A stretch of 64,000 bases of DNA from JBOZRQ01 sp050789255 (GTDB lineage Bacteria > Bacillota > Sulfobacillia > Symbiobacteriales > Symbiobacteriaceae): positions 248,001 through 312,000 of the forward strand of contig JBOZRQ010000060.1 in the NCBI GenBank assembly GCA_050789255.1, in the 5' to 3' direction. The position numbers and the translations under genes are program-made. The notes under the pieces are model-generated. The model worked only from the letters and a program-made list of their open reading frames with translations. It searched no databases and was not told the origin of the DNA. Shown here piece after piece: positions 27,697-35,605 of this stretch; position 1 is the stretch's first letter, and each line of letters starts with the position of its first letter.

Positions 27697-28740
27697 TTAG
27701 GGATTGACGGACGAGTTGTTGTTGTAGGAGATGTCAGTGGACCACCGGAGGCTTTGGGCGGTGCGGCTGTCGCTGTTCAGCTTGTCAGAGAGCTGCTTCC
27801 AGCCGACCTCCGGGCGGTTGTCGGTCGTGGGACACGGACCCCTTTCCAGACAGGAGTTGTACTGGGTCAAGGAGCCGAGAATCGTCATCCTGCTGCCATG
27901 GGCCAAGTAGGCATAGAGACTGACCTGCTGCCACTGGTTCGCCATGGCACCGTCCGTGCGGTAAATCTGAGGTATCGGCCACGCAGGCGAAGATCCCCAG
28001 GAGATGTACCAGATGTCTTCCTGGTTCCAGCCGTTGTTGCATGCGCCGGGGGTACTTGTCGTCCCGGACTGGGGGCAACCGCCCGCATCACCAAAGTTAT
28101 ACAGACTGTAGGTGTTGACGGAGTCGTAGGCGTCGAGCCACGCCCGGGTGACAGACGGCGTGTTCCAGCCGGTTTCCATGTCGTTCCCGCCTGCCACAGA
28201 GGACTGTGACGAGTAGCCGTTGCTCGAGAGCCAGGTTCCTACGTTGTTGACCATTTGCGCCCACGCCGTAGCATGACCCGCGCTGACCTGGGTACCGTAG
28301 TTGCTGGTTCCCACCACGACACGAACCGTCGATGCGGTGTCGCCGCCGGTGCACACCCAGTACCCCCGGCCAAACTGCTCAGCAGCGGCTTCGATCTGCG
28401 TCACAGATGCAAAGGTATTGTTATAAAGAAGGCTGCCATAGGTCGAGTTCTGATAAGCTGGCCGCCCGAACATCAAGATCACAACGTTGTCCTGGGTGCC
28501 AGCGGTACCATTGTCGTGGGTGCCAAGCTTGCAGCCTAGATCGTACAACGTGGTGGTGTTGACCGTTGACATATACCGACTGATCGTCCAGGGCGGCGCT
28601 CCGTTGGTCGGTGAGTGGGTGGCGTAGGCTGCCCGGTACGGGAGCCCGGCCATCCAGGTCATGATCGCCAGGACCACGCCAGCGGCAGTCCAAAGGCGCC
28701 GACCGCCGAGACTATTCCGGATTCTGTGGAAGATCCTCAT
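27697..28740 (-). CDS. Secreted protein of unknown function
   Basis: The 347-residue protein has an N-terminal signal (RLWTAAGVVLAIMTWMAGLP, cleavage probably after AYA). The mature part is rich in Asn, Thr, Ser, Tyr and Trp, with scattered Cys that could form disulfides (YWVCTGGD, GGCPQSG, GACNNGW, NSCLERGPC). The composition suggests a folded extracellular enzyme or binding protein acting on a small or polymeric substrate, but no catalytic motif is recognised. Third-position GC is lower than in neighbouring genes, consistent with acquisition. It forms a two-gene unit with the gene at 27130. Confidence 0.65.
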   Translation of the reverse strand: MRIFHRIRNSLGGRRLWTAAGVVLAIMTWMAGLPYRAAYATHSPTNGAPPWTISRYMSTVNTTTLYDLGCKLGTHDNGTAGTQDNVVILMFGRPAYQNSTYGSLLYNNTFASVTQIEAAAEQFGRGYWVCTGGDTASTVRVVVGTSNYGTQVSAGHATAWAQMVNNVGTWLSSNGYSSQSSVAGGNDMETGWNTPSVTRAWLDAYDSVNTYSLYNFGDAGGCPQSGTTSTPGACNNGWNQEDIWYISWGSSPAWPIPQIYRTDGAMANQWQQVSLYAYLAHGSRMTILGSLTQYNSCLERGPCPTTDNRPEVGWKQLSDKLNSDSRTAQSLRWSTDISYNNNSSVNP

Positions 28741-28910
28741 GTTACAACCCTCCTCAAACTGGTTTGCGTTTTGGCGCTAGCAGCATCTCGACCAAAACTC
28801 GGTAACGTTAAAAACGATTTATGTGCCAAAACTTAAATGTTTAGAATAAAGAGTCCTTCTCGTTAAACAAATAATCGTTCGACAAAGATCGACTCGCGGG
28901 GGGAAATATG

Positions 28911-28931
28911 AAAAAAACCCCCATATGGGGG
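28911..28931 (-). terminator. Rho-independent terminator, minus strand
   Basis: CCCCC-ATAT-GGGGG is followed on the minus strand by seven T residues. It probably ends the long potassium-operon transcript about 410 bases past the kdpE-like stop, and insulates the secreted gene downstream. Confidence 0.75.
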
Positions 28932-28970
28932 GCGGCTGTGCACTACATGATGAATCGACTTCTGGCAAAC

Positions 28971-29030
28971 TTCTGGAGGCTATCCGAGGTTTCTAGAGGT
29001 TATCCGAGGTTTCTGGAGTTTACCTGAAGG
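28971..29030. repeat. Three tandem 20-base repeats
   Basis: TTCTGGAGGCTATCCGAGGT is followed directly by TTCTAGAGGTTATCCGAGGT (18 of 20 identical) and then by TTCTGGAGTTTACCTGAAGG. Two more diverged units lie at 29292-29311 and 29312-29333. Confidence 0.65.
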
Positions 29031-29338
29031 TATTCCCCTGGTTGCTCTGGGCTTCTGGTCATCCACCGGCCTTCTCTGCCGGGCTTTCTGGATTTCATCC
29101 GCCTGGTAGCGGCAAGGCACTCGCACATCATGACGCGTTTGGTCAAGCCCTTTTGGGCCGTTATCAGGGAGGCAGCGGGATCCAATTCCGTAATCAATGG
29201 CTTTGACGCAGTGCGATCACGGCGCCACAAACGCTCAAAGCCTAGAGCTGAGACCGATTGGCAGCCACCTTGTGGCCAACTTGGTACGCTCTACCGGAGA
29301 TTACCTGCAAGTTTCCGGGGAGTTGCCTGAACCGCACT

Positions 29339-30019
29339 TCAACCCGGGATGCGCAGGCGGTATCCTACCCCCGGCTCCGTGACGATGTAGCTCGGTCGCA
29401 AGGGGTTGGGTTCCACCTTTCGCCGCAGGTTGCTAATATTGACCCGCAGCATATGCGTTTCGCCTTCGTACCCCGAACCCCAGACCATCGTCAGCAGTTG
29501 ATGGTGGGTGATCACCTTGCCGGCGTTCTGCACTAGGGCTTGCAGCAGAGCGTACTCCGTGGCTGTCAGGTGCACCTCGCGGCCCTCGACCTTCACCGAG
29601 CGGGCGCCGGTGTCGACCTCCAGGCCCCCGATCAACACCATGGACTCTTGCTGGGGACGTGAAACGCGGCGCAGTGCTGCGCGCATCCGGGCCAGCAGTT
29701 CGCCGGTGCTGAACGGTTTGGTCAGGTAGTCGTCGGCGCCGGCATCCAGGGCGGCGATCTTGTCCGCCTCCTGCTCCCGCACCGAAAGGATCAGGATCGG
29801 GATATCCGACCACTCGCGGAGGCTCTTCACCACCTGGAGCCCGTTTCCGTCGGGCAGCCCCAGATCAAGGATGACGGCCTCCGGTCGTTCGGCGGCCACC
29901 AAGGAGATTGCCTCGTGAACGCTCCCAGCCTCGTGTACGGCGTGGCCCTGATTGCTGAGCGCCACCCGCAGAAAGCGGCGAATCTGTGGCTCGTCATCGA
30001 CCACGAGCACCTTCGCCAT
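29339..30019 (-). CDS. kdpE: KdpE-like OmpR/PhoB-family response regulator
   Basis: The 226-residue protein has a complete receiver domain (VDDEP acidic pair, phospho-acceptor in LDLGLPDGNG, LSVRE, and Lys in LTKPF) and a winged-helix output domain ending in PGVGYRLRIPG. The start at 30019 (MAKVLVVDD) or 30028 lies inside the end of the kinase gene, so the pair is translationally coupled. In the Kdp family it controls potassium uptake genes. Here it sits in a Trk operon and not next to kdpFABC, so it may regulate this operon through the 11-base-phased sites at 35501-35539. Confidence 0.85.
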   Translation of the reverse strand: MAKVLVVDDEPQIRRFLRVALSNQGHAVHEAGSVHEAISLVAAERPEAVILDLGLPDGNGLQVVKSLREWSDIPILILSVREQEADKIAALDAGADDYLTKPFSTGELLARMRAALRRVSRPQQESMVLIGGLEVDTGARSVKVEGREVHLTATEYALLQALVQNAGKVITHHQLLTMVWGSGYEGETHMLRVNISNLRRKVEPNPLRPSYIVTEPGVGYRLRIPG

Positions 30020-31391
30020 CAACCTCATCTCCCTTCCCGAACGGCAGTGTGAAGGTGATGGCCGTGCCCCCGCCTGCCCTGGCCTCAGCCCAGATCGAGC
30101 CATGGTGTGCTTCGACGAAGCCCTTGCAGATGGCCAGTCCCAGTCCGGTCCCGGATGGGTTCTCAGCGCGGTCCACCCGGTAGAACTTCTCAAAGACCCG
30201 CTGCAGCTCTGCAGGCGGAATGCCGGGGCCCCGGTCGGCGACCCTTACCAGGACATGATCGGCCTCAGCTCGCACTTGAATCTCCACCGGGGTACTGGGC
30301 GGGGAGTACTTTGCTGCGTTCTCCAGGAGGTTGTCGAGCACCTGGACGATCAGGACTTGATCCAGTGGAACCAGCGGCAAACCTTCGGCCAGTTCAACCC
30401 GGACCGGGCGCCCGCGCAGATTTCGCTCAGCTTGACTGAGCGCCGCGCCGATCACGTCCTCCAGGTCGTACCAGTCAACCTGCAGCGTCAGGCGGCCAGC
30501 CTCCAGGCGGGTCATGTCCAGCAGGTTGCCTACCAGGCCGTTCAACCTTTCTGCCTCCTCGCGGGCTGTTTCAGCCAGGTCCTTGCGGACGTCGGGCGAC
30601 AGCGGTTCCTCCGTCGGATCCAGCAGGGCGCTCAGGCTCCCTATGATCGATGATAGTGGAGTTCGCAGCGCATGGGAAATGGAGTGCAGCAAGGCGTCGT
30701 GCAGCCTTTCCGCCTCCCGATTCAGCTCAGCTCGCCGGGCCACCTCGGCGAGCTGAGCCCTTTCAACGGCCACGGCAGCCTGCGCGGCAAGGGCATCGAG
30801 GAGCCGTCGCTGCACCGGCTCAAGGGAGGCGCCCTCGCCGACCACCAACGTTCCGACATCACCGTTGGGCGTGCGCAGCGGCAACCGAAGGTCCGGGCCC
30901 GTTGGCTCCCCCTCGAGGCTGACCGTCAGGGCCGCCTGCCGCCGAAAGGTCTCCCCGACGTGGTCAACCACCGCCTGCCGCACCTCGGCAAGGTCCCGGG
31001 CTGCGGCGAGGCGCCGGCTAAAGCCATACAGCGCAAGCGCCTCCTGCTCGCGCAGCTGCAGGGCCTCCGCATGATCCCTCAGCCTCGCCGTCAGCGTGCC
31101 AATGGTCAAAGCCGCCCCCAGCAGGGCGGCAAACGTAATGAGATACTGGGCGTCTGACACGGCGAAGCTGATGTGCGGCGGCACGAAGAAGAAGTCGAAC
31201 GCCAGCACGCCCAAGACGGAAGCCAAGACCGACGGGCCCTTTCCCCACCAGAGCCCGGCCATGACCACCACGAGCAGGTACAGCATGACCTGATTCGTAG
31301 GATCGACGCCCGCCAACAGCGTTTTGCCCACTACGGTGGCAGCGGCGGTTAGAACCAGCGCCGCCAAGTACGGGTGCTTTGCCTGCGACAA
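29994..31391 (-). CDS. Short KdpD-like sensor histidine kinase
   Basis: The product is 465 residues from a TTG at 31391 with GGGGGGA 6 bases upstream. It corresponds to the C-terminal half of KdpD: a four-helix membrane domain (DUF4118; MLYLLVVVMAGLWWGKGPS), a GAF domain, a HisKA domain with SHALRTPLSSI, and an ATPase domain with NLLENAAKYS and GTGLGL. The N-terminal KdpD ATP-binding and universal-stress domains of the roughly 900-residue classical protein are absent. It overlaps the kdpE-like gene and lies 31 bases after the OB-fold gene. It probably senses potassium or osmotic state. Confidence 0.85.
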   Translation of the reverse strand: MSQAKHPYLAALVLTAAATVVGKTLLAGVDPTNQVMLYLLVVVMAGLWWGKGPSVLASVLGVLAFDFFFVPPHISFAVSDAQYLITFAALLGAALTIGTLTARLRDHAEALQLREQEALALYGFSRRLAAARDLAEVRQAVVDHVGETFRRQAALTVSLEGEPTGPDLRLPLRTPNGDVGTLVVGEGASLEPVQRRLLDALAAQAAVAVERAQLAEVARRAELNREAERLHDALLHSISHALRTPLSSIIGSLSALLDPTEEPLSPDVRKDLAETAREEAERLNGLVGNLLDMTRLEAGRLTLQVDWYDLEDVIGAALSQAERNLRGRPVRVELAEGLPLVPLDQVLIVQVLDNLLENAAKYSPPSTPVEIQVRAEADHVLVRVADRGPGIPPAELQRVFEKFYRVDRAENPSGTGLGLAICKGFVEAHHGSIWAEARAGGGTAITFTLPFGKGDEVDGEGARGR

Positions 31392-31422
31392 CCTGAATCC
31401 CCCCGTCAAACGTGCGCTTACC

Positions 31423-31944
31423 CTAGCGCTCTTTCGCCGTGTCGATCGTACGCCGGCGCCACCAAAGCAGCGCGCCCGCCCCGGCGGTGATGCCCCAAAC
31501 CATGGCCCATATGACACGGGAAGGGCGCACCTCATGGGAAACGGCGGCGCCCGGCCGAACAATCTCCAGCGTGCGGGCGTGAATATCGGTATCGCCGCCG
31601 TTTTGTGGGTCCATCCGGAAGAATACGCCCGTCACCCGAATGGTGTCACCCTTGCGATGGTATCTCCCCGTAGAAGTGAGCTGATTGAGCAGGGAGGTCG
31701 GCGCCCAGATGCCCATGGCGCCCGACCCATCATGGAGATTGACCCAGCCGAATTCGCCCCGTGGCATGACCTCACCGATCGCTTCGCCCTCGATCGTCAC
31801 CGCTTTGCCGTCCATCTCTGCCGCACTCTCCACAAGATCGTTGATCTTGACGAGTTCGACGGCATGGCCGACCCCGGGGGGGATAAGGGTGAGCAACATA
31901 GCCAGAAGCATGGGGAGAGCAGCCTGACGAAGCCTCCGGGTCAT
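31423..31944 (-). CDS. OB-fold protein with signal sequence and C-terminal membrane helix
   Basis: The 173-residue protein starts at an ATG that overlaps the trkH stop in ATGA. It has a signal or membrane segment (LPMLLAMLLTLIPPGVGHA), an OB-fold-like domain (KINDLVESAAEMDGKAVTIE, then GEAIGE...WVNLHDGSGAMGIW), and a C-terminal helix followed by WWRRRTIDTAKER. The OB domain should face outside the membrane. Coupling to trkH suggests a role at the transporter, but no function is known. Confidence 0.7.
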   Translation of the reverse strand: MTRRLRQAALPMLLAMLLTLIPPGVGHAVELVKINDLVESAAEMDGKAVTIEGEAIGEVMPRGEFGWVNLHDGSGAMGIWAPTSLLNQLTSTGRYHRKGDTIRVTGVFFRMDPQNGGDTDIHARTLEIVRPGAAVSHEVRPSRVIWAMVWGITAGAGALLWWRRRTIDTAKER

Positions 31945-33455
31945 TTCCTTCGCCACCCCCTGGTCAGATATCCGATCAGTACGAAGACAGAGAGGAACTC
32001 GAGGCGCCCCAGCCACATGCCGATGATGTAGGCGAGCTTGACCACCCATGGCATCGCTGCACTGGTGACGCCGGAGGACAGGCCCACGTTACCGGTGATG
32101 GACGCCGCCTCGAACATGAGGGAGGGGAGGTCCCAGTGGAACCGACCGGCGAAGAGGCCGGAGAGGGCTACGAGGCTGCCCCACATCGCCAGATACAGGG
32201 CGATGATGGAGAGGGCCGTCCGTGCCAGGCGGTCATCGAGCACCGCTTCCCGTGTCATGTGGACCCGCTCCACCACCACGGCAGACTCGGGAGCCAGCAG
32301 CCTGCGAATGTCCTGGTAGATCGCCTTGACGGCAAGCCCGATCCGCACCGACTTGAACCCGCCGGCGGTGGAGCTGGCGGCCCCGCCAAAGAGCATCGCA
32401 ATCGTGATGGCCGTCAGGGCCAGCGGACCCCATTCCAAGGCAAACTGTCGGGAATAGATGTTGGCGAACCCCGTGGTGGTGTGCGCCGAGATCAGGTTGT
32501 AGAAGCCCCGCCGGAACAGGCTGACCGCGGTCGGATAGATGCCGCGGTTCGCCAGATCCCAGGAGCCGAGGGCCACAAGCAAGGTGCTGGTCACCATAAA
32601 GGTGACCACCTCCAGGTTTCGCACAAGCTCCTTGCGGTTGCCCATCCAGACAGCCCAGTGGAGGTTGAAGTTGAACGAGCCGATCACGTAGAACACAACG
32701 GTCACAATCTCAAACAGCAGGCTGTGGTAGTATTGGACATTCTGCGAGTAGGGTGCGAAACCTCCGGTGCTCCATCCCGCCATGAACATCCAGAGGCCGT
32801 GCAGGAAGCCCCGCCCGGGACTGATGCCGATCGCTACGGCCGCAGCCCAGTGGATCAGGGTTCCAAGCACCAGGTATACCGCACTGATGTACCAGATCGC
32901 CCTGGCGGTATGAATGACGTTCGGCATCAGCCGTTCGTCTTTGGCCTCACCCACATACAGCTTGAACGCCCCGGGCAGCCCGCGCACGAGGAAGCTCAGG
33001 GCCAGCACCACCATCCCCTGGCCGCCCAGCCAGGTGAGCAGGTGGCGCCACATATTGATCCCGTCCGGCGAGTGGTCCAGGTCCTGCATCAGCGCCAACC
33101 CGGTCGTGGTAAACCCGCTCATCACGTCGAAGCAGGCGTCCAGATAGGAGATCCAATAACCGCTCAGGTAGTAGGGGATGGCGCACAAGAGGGTGCCGAC
33201 CAGCCAGGCCCCGGCCGCGGCCACCATGCCCTGTGTCCAGCCCAGATCCTTCGATCCCCTTGGGCTGCATAGCAGCAGACCCATGCCCACAGTGGCAGCG
33301 AATGCGCTGCTGATCGCAAAGTCGATGGCGACGGCCCACTCCCTTTGCATGAGGGAGGTAGCGAGGGGAATCAGCATCAGCCCGGAGAGCACCAGCACCA
33401 CCAGACCGATGTAGTAGGCCATGGCACGCAGTTCCTGACGCCTGGTTTTCCGCAT
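31941..33455 (-). CDS. trkH: TrkH family potassium transporter membrane subunit
   Basis: The 504-residue polytopic protein has four pore-loop segments: SGFTTTGLAL, GWSTGGFAPYS, SAHTTTGFANIY and SSTAGGFKSVRIG. The conserved selectivity-filter glycines are present. It forms the potassium-conducting subunit that works with TrkA-type RCK subunits, two of which are encoded upstream. Its ATG overlaps the stop of a 44-codon membrane-protein gene (TAATG), and its stop overlaps the next start (ATGA), so the whole set is translationally coupled. Confidence 0.93.
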   Translation of the reverse strand: MRKTRRQELRAMAYYIGLVVLVLSGLMLIPLATSLMQREWAVAIDFAISSAFAATVGMGLLLCSPRGSKDLGWTQGMVAAAGAWLVGTLLCAIPYYLSGYWISYLDACFDVMSGFTTTGLALMQDLDHSPDGINMWRHLLTWLGGQGMVVLALSFLVRGLPGAFKLYVGEAKDERLMPNVIHTARAIWYISAVYLVLGTLIHWAAAVAIGISPGRGFLHGLWMFMAGWSTGGFAPYSQNVQYYHSLLFEIVTVVFYVIGSFNFNLHWAVWMGNRKELVRNLEVVTFMVTSTLLVALGSWDLANRGIYPTAVSLFRRGFYNLISAHTTTGFANIYSRQFALEWGPLALTAITIAMLFGGAASSTAGGFKSVRIGLAVKAIYQDIRRLLAPESAVVVERVHMTREAVLDDRLARTALSIIALYLAMWGSLVALSGLFAGRFHWDLPSLMFEAASITGNVGLSSGVTSAAMPWVVKLAYIIGMWLGRLEFLSVFVLIGYLTRGWRRK

Positions 33456-33589
33456 TAGAGCCGCCCTCGGGTCGCCAGCAGGGCGATCACGAACCCAATC
33501 GCCATGATGACGACCGTAACACCGATCTCCAGGCCTATGCCAAGGCTTTCCCGGTAAACTCGGGCGCCCCAGGTCTCTTTGTTGCGCAC
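33455..33589 (-). CDS. 44-residue membrane protein between trkA and trkH
   Basis: This gene starts at GTG 33589 with GGAGG 8 bases upstream and stops in TAATG overlapping trkH, 21 bases after the trkA stop. The protein is polar for about 17 residues and then has one helix (EIGVTVVIMAIGFVIALLAT) ending in RGRL. The good ribosome site, exact coupling and typical helix all support a real gene. By analogy with KdpF and other tiny transporter subunits it could stabilise or tune TrkH, which is inference from position only. Confidence 0.75.
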   Translation of the reverse strand: MRNKETWGARVYRESLGIGLEIGVTVVIMAIGFVIALLATRGRL

Positions 33590-33610
33590 TTGATCCGCCT
33601 CCAGGCAGCG

Positions 33611-34276
33611 TTAATCACCCAGCAGGACCGCACGAAGGGCAGGCTCGCTTGCATGCGTGGTGACGGCGAGGACTGCGTCGTGGGCCTGCAACTGTGTGTC
33701 ACCACGTGGGAAGATGACCCGGTCGCCCCGGATCAGGGTGACCAGGACCGAGTCCTCAGGAAGCTGCCGGGCCAGGTCGCGCACATAACGTCCCACTGCG
33801 GCGGCGCCACTGGGAAGGTCCACCTCCAGCAGGGTCATCTCGCCGTGATGGAAGGTGAGCAGGGTATGGACGGCCTCCCGGGCGATCTCACGCTCAATCA
33901 GGTCAGCGATGATCTCCGTGCTGGAGACGACCAGGTCGACCCCGAGCCTTTGCATGACCTCGTGGTTCCTGGGATTGCTGGCCCGGGCAATGACGCGGCG
34001 CACAGTAAAATCGCGTTTGGCCAGCTGGCAGATCACCAGATTCTCTTCGTCCTTGCCGGTGACTGCGGCAAGGGTGTCAGCCTCGTCGGCGCCCGCATCG
34101 GCCAGAATTGCCGGGTCCGTCGCGTCGCCGTTGATCACGGTGGCGTTCAGTTGTTCCGCCAACATGGCACAGCGAGACTCGTTCCGCTCGATTACGGTTA
34201 CCTCATGGTTGCGCTCGACCAGGGTCTTGGCCAGGTAATACCCTACCTTACCGCCACCGGCAACAATGACGCGCAT
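33611..34276 (-). CDS. trkA: TrkA family potassium uptake regulator (first copy)
   Basis: The 221-residue protein has a TrkA-N Rossmann domain (MRVIVAGGGKVGYYLAKTL, then the acidic VIERNE end of strand 2) and a TrkA-C domain from about residue 140. It binds NAD(H) or ATP and gates TrkH from the cytoplasmic side. It lies 5 bases after the second TrkA gene. Two half-length TrkA proteins may form a hetero-oligomeric ring in place of the double-length enterobacterial TrkA. Confidence 0.9.
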   Translation of the reverse strand: MRVIVAGGGKVGYYLAKTLVERNHEVTVIERNESRCAMLAEQLNATVINGDATDPAILADAGADEADTLAAVTGKDEENLVICQLAKRDFTVRRVIARASNPRNHEVMQRLGVDLVVSSTEIIADLIEREIAREAVHTLLTFHHGEMTLLEVDLPSGAAAVGRYVRDLARQLPEDSVLVTLIRGDRVIFPRGDTQLQAHDAVLAVTTHASEPALRAVLLGD

Positions 34277-34281
34277 GGACG

Positions 34282-34938
34282 TTACCTCCCGGGGTTTCGG
34301 AACATCCTGTCGATCGTACCCAGGGCGTCCACCCGCACCGCTGCCAACAGGGTGTCACCCACCCGAGTCACATACTGGGTGTTCGGAATGAAGGCATGGC
34401 CCTCCCGGAGCACGCAGACCAGGCGGCACCGTTCTGCGATTTCGAGCTCCGCCAGGGGCAAGCCCGCATGCTGCTTGTCGATCGCGATTTCGAGCTCAGC
34501 CACCTCAGAGGCGCCGAGGTAGGCGCGGTGATGCACCCCTTCCCTGAGCAGCAACGTGCGGAGCTGATCGGCAGCCAGGTTGGTCCCGCAGACTGTGCGC
34601 AGACCGGCCTGGTGGAATGCCGACTCCCGGCGGGGCTCGGACACACGGGCGGCCACCCGGGGCACAGCAAAGATCTGGCCGGCAATCTGCGCCGACATCA
34701 TATTGACGTTGTCATGGTTGGTGACCGCCGCAAAGGCGTCGGCGCGCTCGATGCCGGCGTCCCGCAACACCGCTTCGTCGATGGCGTTGCCCCGGATGGT
34801 CATGCCGTTGAATGCGGCACCCAGGTTCTTAAAGCTGTCGCTTTCGGTATCGACCACCACCACGTCATGGCCGTCAGCGGCCAGATCGGTCGCCAGCCGG
34901 GCGCCGACACGCCCGCAGCCGGCAATGATGACGTACAT
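34282..34938 (-). CDS. TrkA family potassium uptake regulator (second copy)
   Basis: The 218-residue protein has the same two-domain layout as its neighbour (MYVIIAGCGRVGARLATDLA, VVVDTES, then a TrkA-C domain). The two share the fold but not close sequence, so the duplication is old. Its ATG overlaps the stop of the upstream receiver-like gene (TGATG). Confidence 0.9.
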   Translation of the reverse strand: MYVIIAGCGRVGARLATDLAADGHDVVVVDTESDSFKNLGAAFNGMTIRGNAIDEAVLRDAGIERADAFAAVTNHDNVNMMSAQIAGQIFAVPRVAARVSEPRRESAFHQAGLRTVCGTNLAADQLRTLLLREGVHHRAYLGASEVAELEIAIDKQHAGLPLAELEIAERCRLVCVLREGHAFIPNTQYVTRVGDTLLAAVRVDALGTIDRMFRNPGR

Positions 34939-35312
34939 CAGCCAGCCTCCCTGAAGGTGTCAACTGCTTTACCCACGGCATCAGGAGCGCCCTTGAGAAA
35001 CTCATCCCGGGGCAGATAGGCGCATGCACCCAACCCCTGGTAGGCCCCGCCCGCCTCGGGCGATGGATGGTCAGTCACAACAATCACCGGCAGCGACGGC
35101 GCAATGAGCCGAACCCGGCGGACCAGCGCCAGCCCCGTCGTGTCCGTCAGCGAAGCGCCCACCACGACGACGGAGATGTGCAATCCCTGCACTTTCATTA
35201 AGGCATGGTCAGGATCTACCGCACCAACGGTTTCGTAGCCCTTGCTTTGTAAGATGGCACGCACGGTCTGCCGGAAATCCTGAAGCTGGTCAACGATCAA
35301 CACGGCGCACAT
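34938..35312 (-). CDS. Degenerate receiver-domain protein, first gene of the Trk operon
   Basis: The 124-residue protein has the CheY-like fold (MCAVLIVDQLQDFRQTVRAI, VIVVTDHPS, CAYLPRDEF). The phospho-acceptor Asp is missing (VVVVGASLTD in place of a typical LLDxxLPD), one of the two acidic residues is Gln, and the conserved Lys is Arg. It therefore should not accept phosphate in the usual way. Coupled to trkA, it may act as a protein-interaction domain. The ATG at 35312 is preceded by GGGGAGG. A leader terminator and an 11-base-phased repeat lie upstream. Confidence 0.75.
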   Translation of the reverse strand: MCAVLIVDQLQDFRQTVRAILQSKGYETVGAVDPDHALMKVQGLHISVVVVGASLTDTTGLALVRRVRLIAPSLPVIVVTDHPSPEAGGAYQGLGACAYLPRDEFLKGAPDAVGKAVDTFREAG

Positions 35313-35348
35313 GATCAGGTTTTGCCTCCCCGCAGGTTGGAGCCGGAT

Positions 35349-35385
35349 CAAAGAAAAAGTGATGCCCCCGGTGCGTCCGGGGGCA
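35349..35385 (-). terminator. Leader terminator (possible attenuator) of the Trk operon
   Basis: The hairpin TGCCCCCGG-tgcgt-CCGGGGGCA (35363-35385) is followed on the minus strand by CACTTTTTCTTTG. It lies about 50 bases before the first start codon of the minus-strand operon and downstream of the likely promoter region. Readthrough may therefore be regulated. Confidence 0.55.
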
Positions 35386-35500
35386 TTGTTGGGTTCCCCG
35401 CTTCAGTGGGTCTCGGCGGTTGTGGAACCGACAGTTGAAGTGTGCGATCAAGCGTCAGAGTACACCCCGTCTGGCACGCGAACAAGCACTCGGACGACTT

Positions 35501-35539
35501 CTTGATGTTTTCTTGATACGCCGTCAAGAAAGGGTCAAG
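35501..35539. promoter_or_regulatory. 11-base-phased repeat operator in the divergent promoter region
   Basis: CTTGAT occurs at 35501 and 35512, and its near-complement GTCAAG at 35523 and 35534. All four are spaced by exactly 11 bases, one helical turn. Two direct repeats meeting two inverted direct repeats is typical of OmpR/PhoB-family binding. The KdpE-like regulator of the adjacent operon is the obvious candidate ligand (inference). Confidence 0.6.
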
Positions 35540-35605
35540 GATCGCTGCCGAGCGTTGCGGACGGGCAGGTTGCCGAGTAACCTTGGTGAGCGGGAGGGAG
35601 AACTG

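Larger units (their letters stand above)
28741..29338. other. Non-coding gap with tandem repeats
   Basis: The gap of about 600 bases contains a minus-strand terminator at 28911-28931 and tandem 20-base repeats at 28971-29030. Related units recur at 29292-29333. An AT-rich leader for the secreted gene covers 28741-28900. Short frames between the repeats do not read like protein. Confidence 0.55.

Noticed and set aside
35313..35605. Complete c-di-AMP (ydaO/yuaA) riboswitch upstream of the potassium operon
   Set aside because: Only one core-like block (GCGGGGAACCCA) is visible. The matching second block and the GGGTGAAT-type segment are absent, so a full aptamer cannot be supported by eye.
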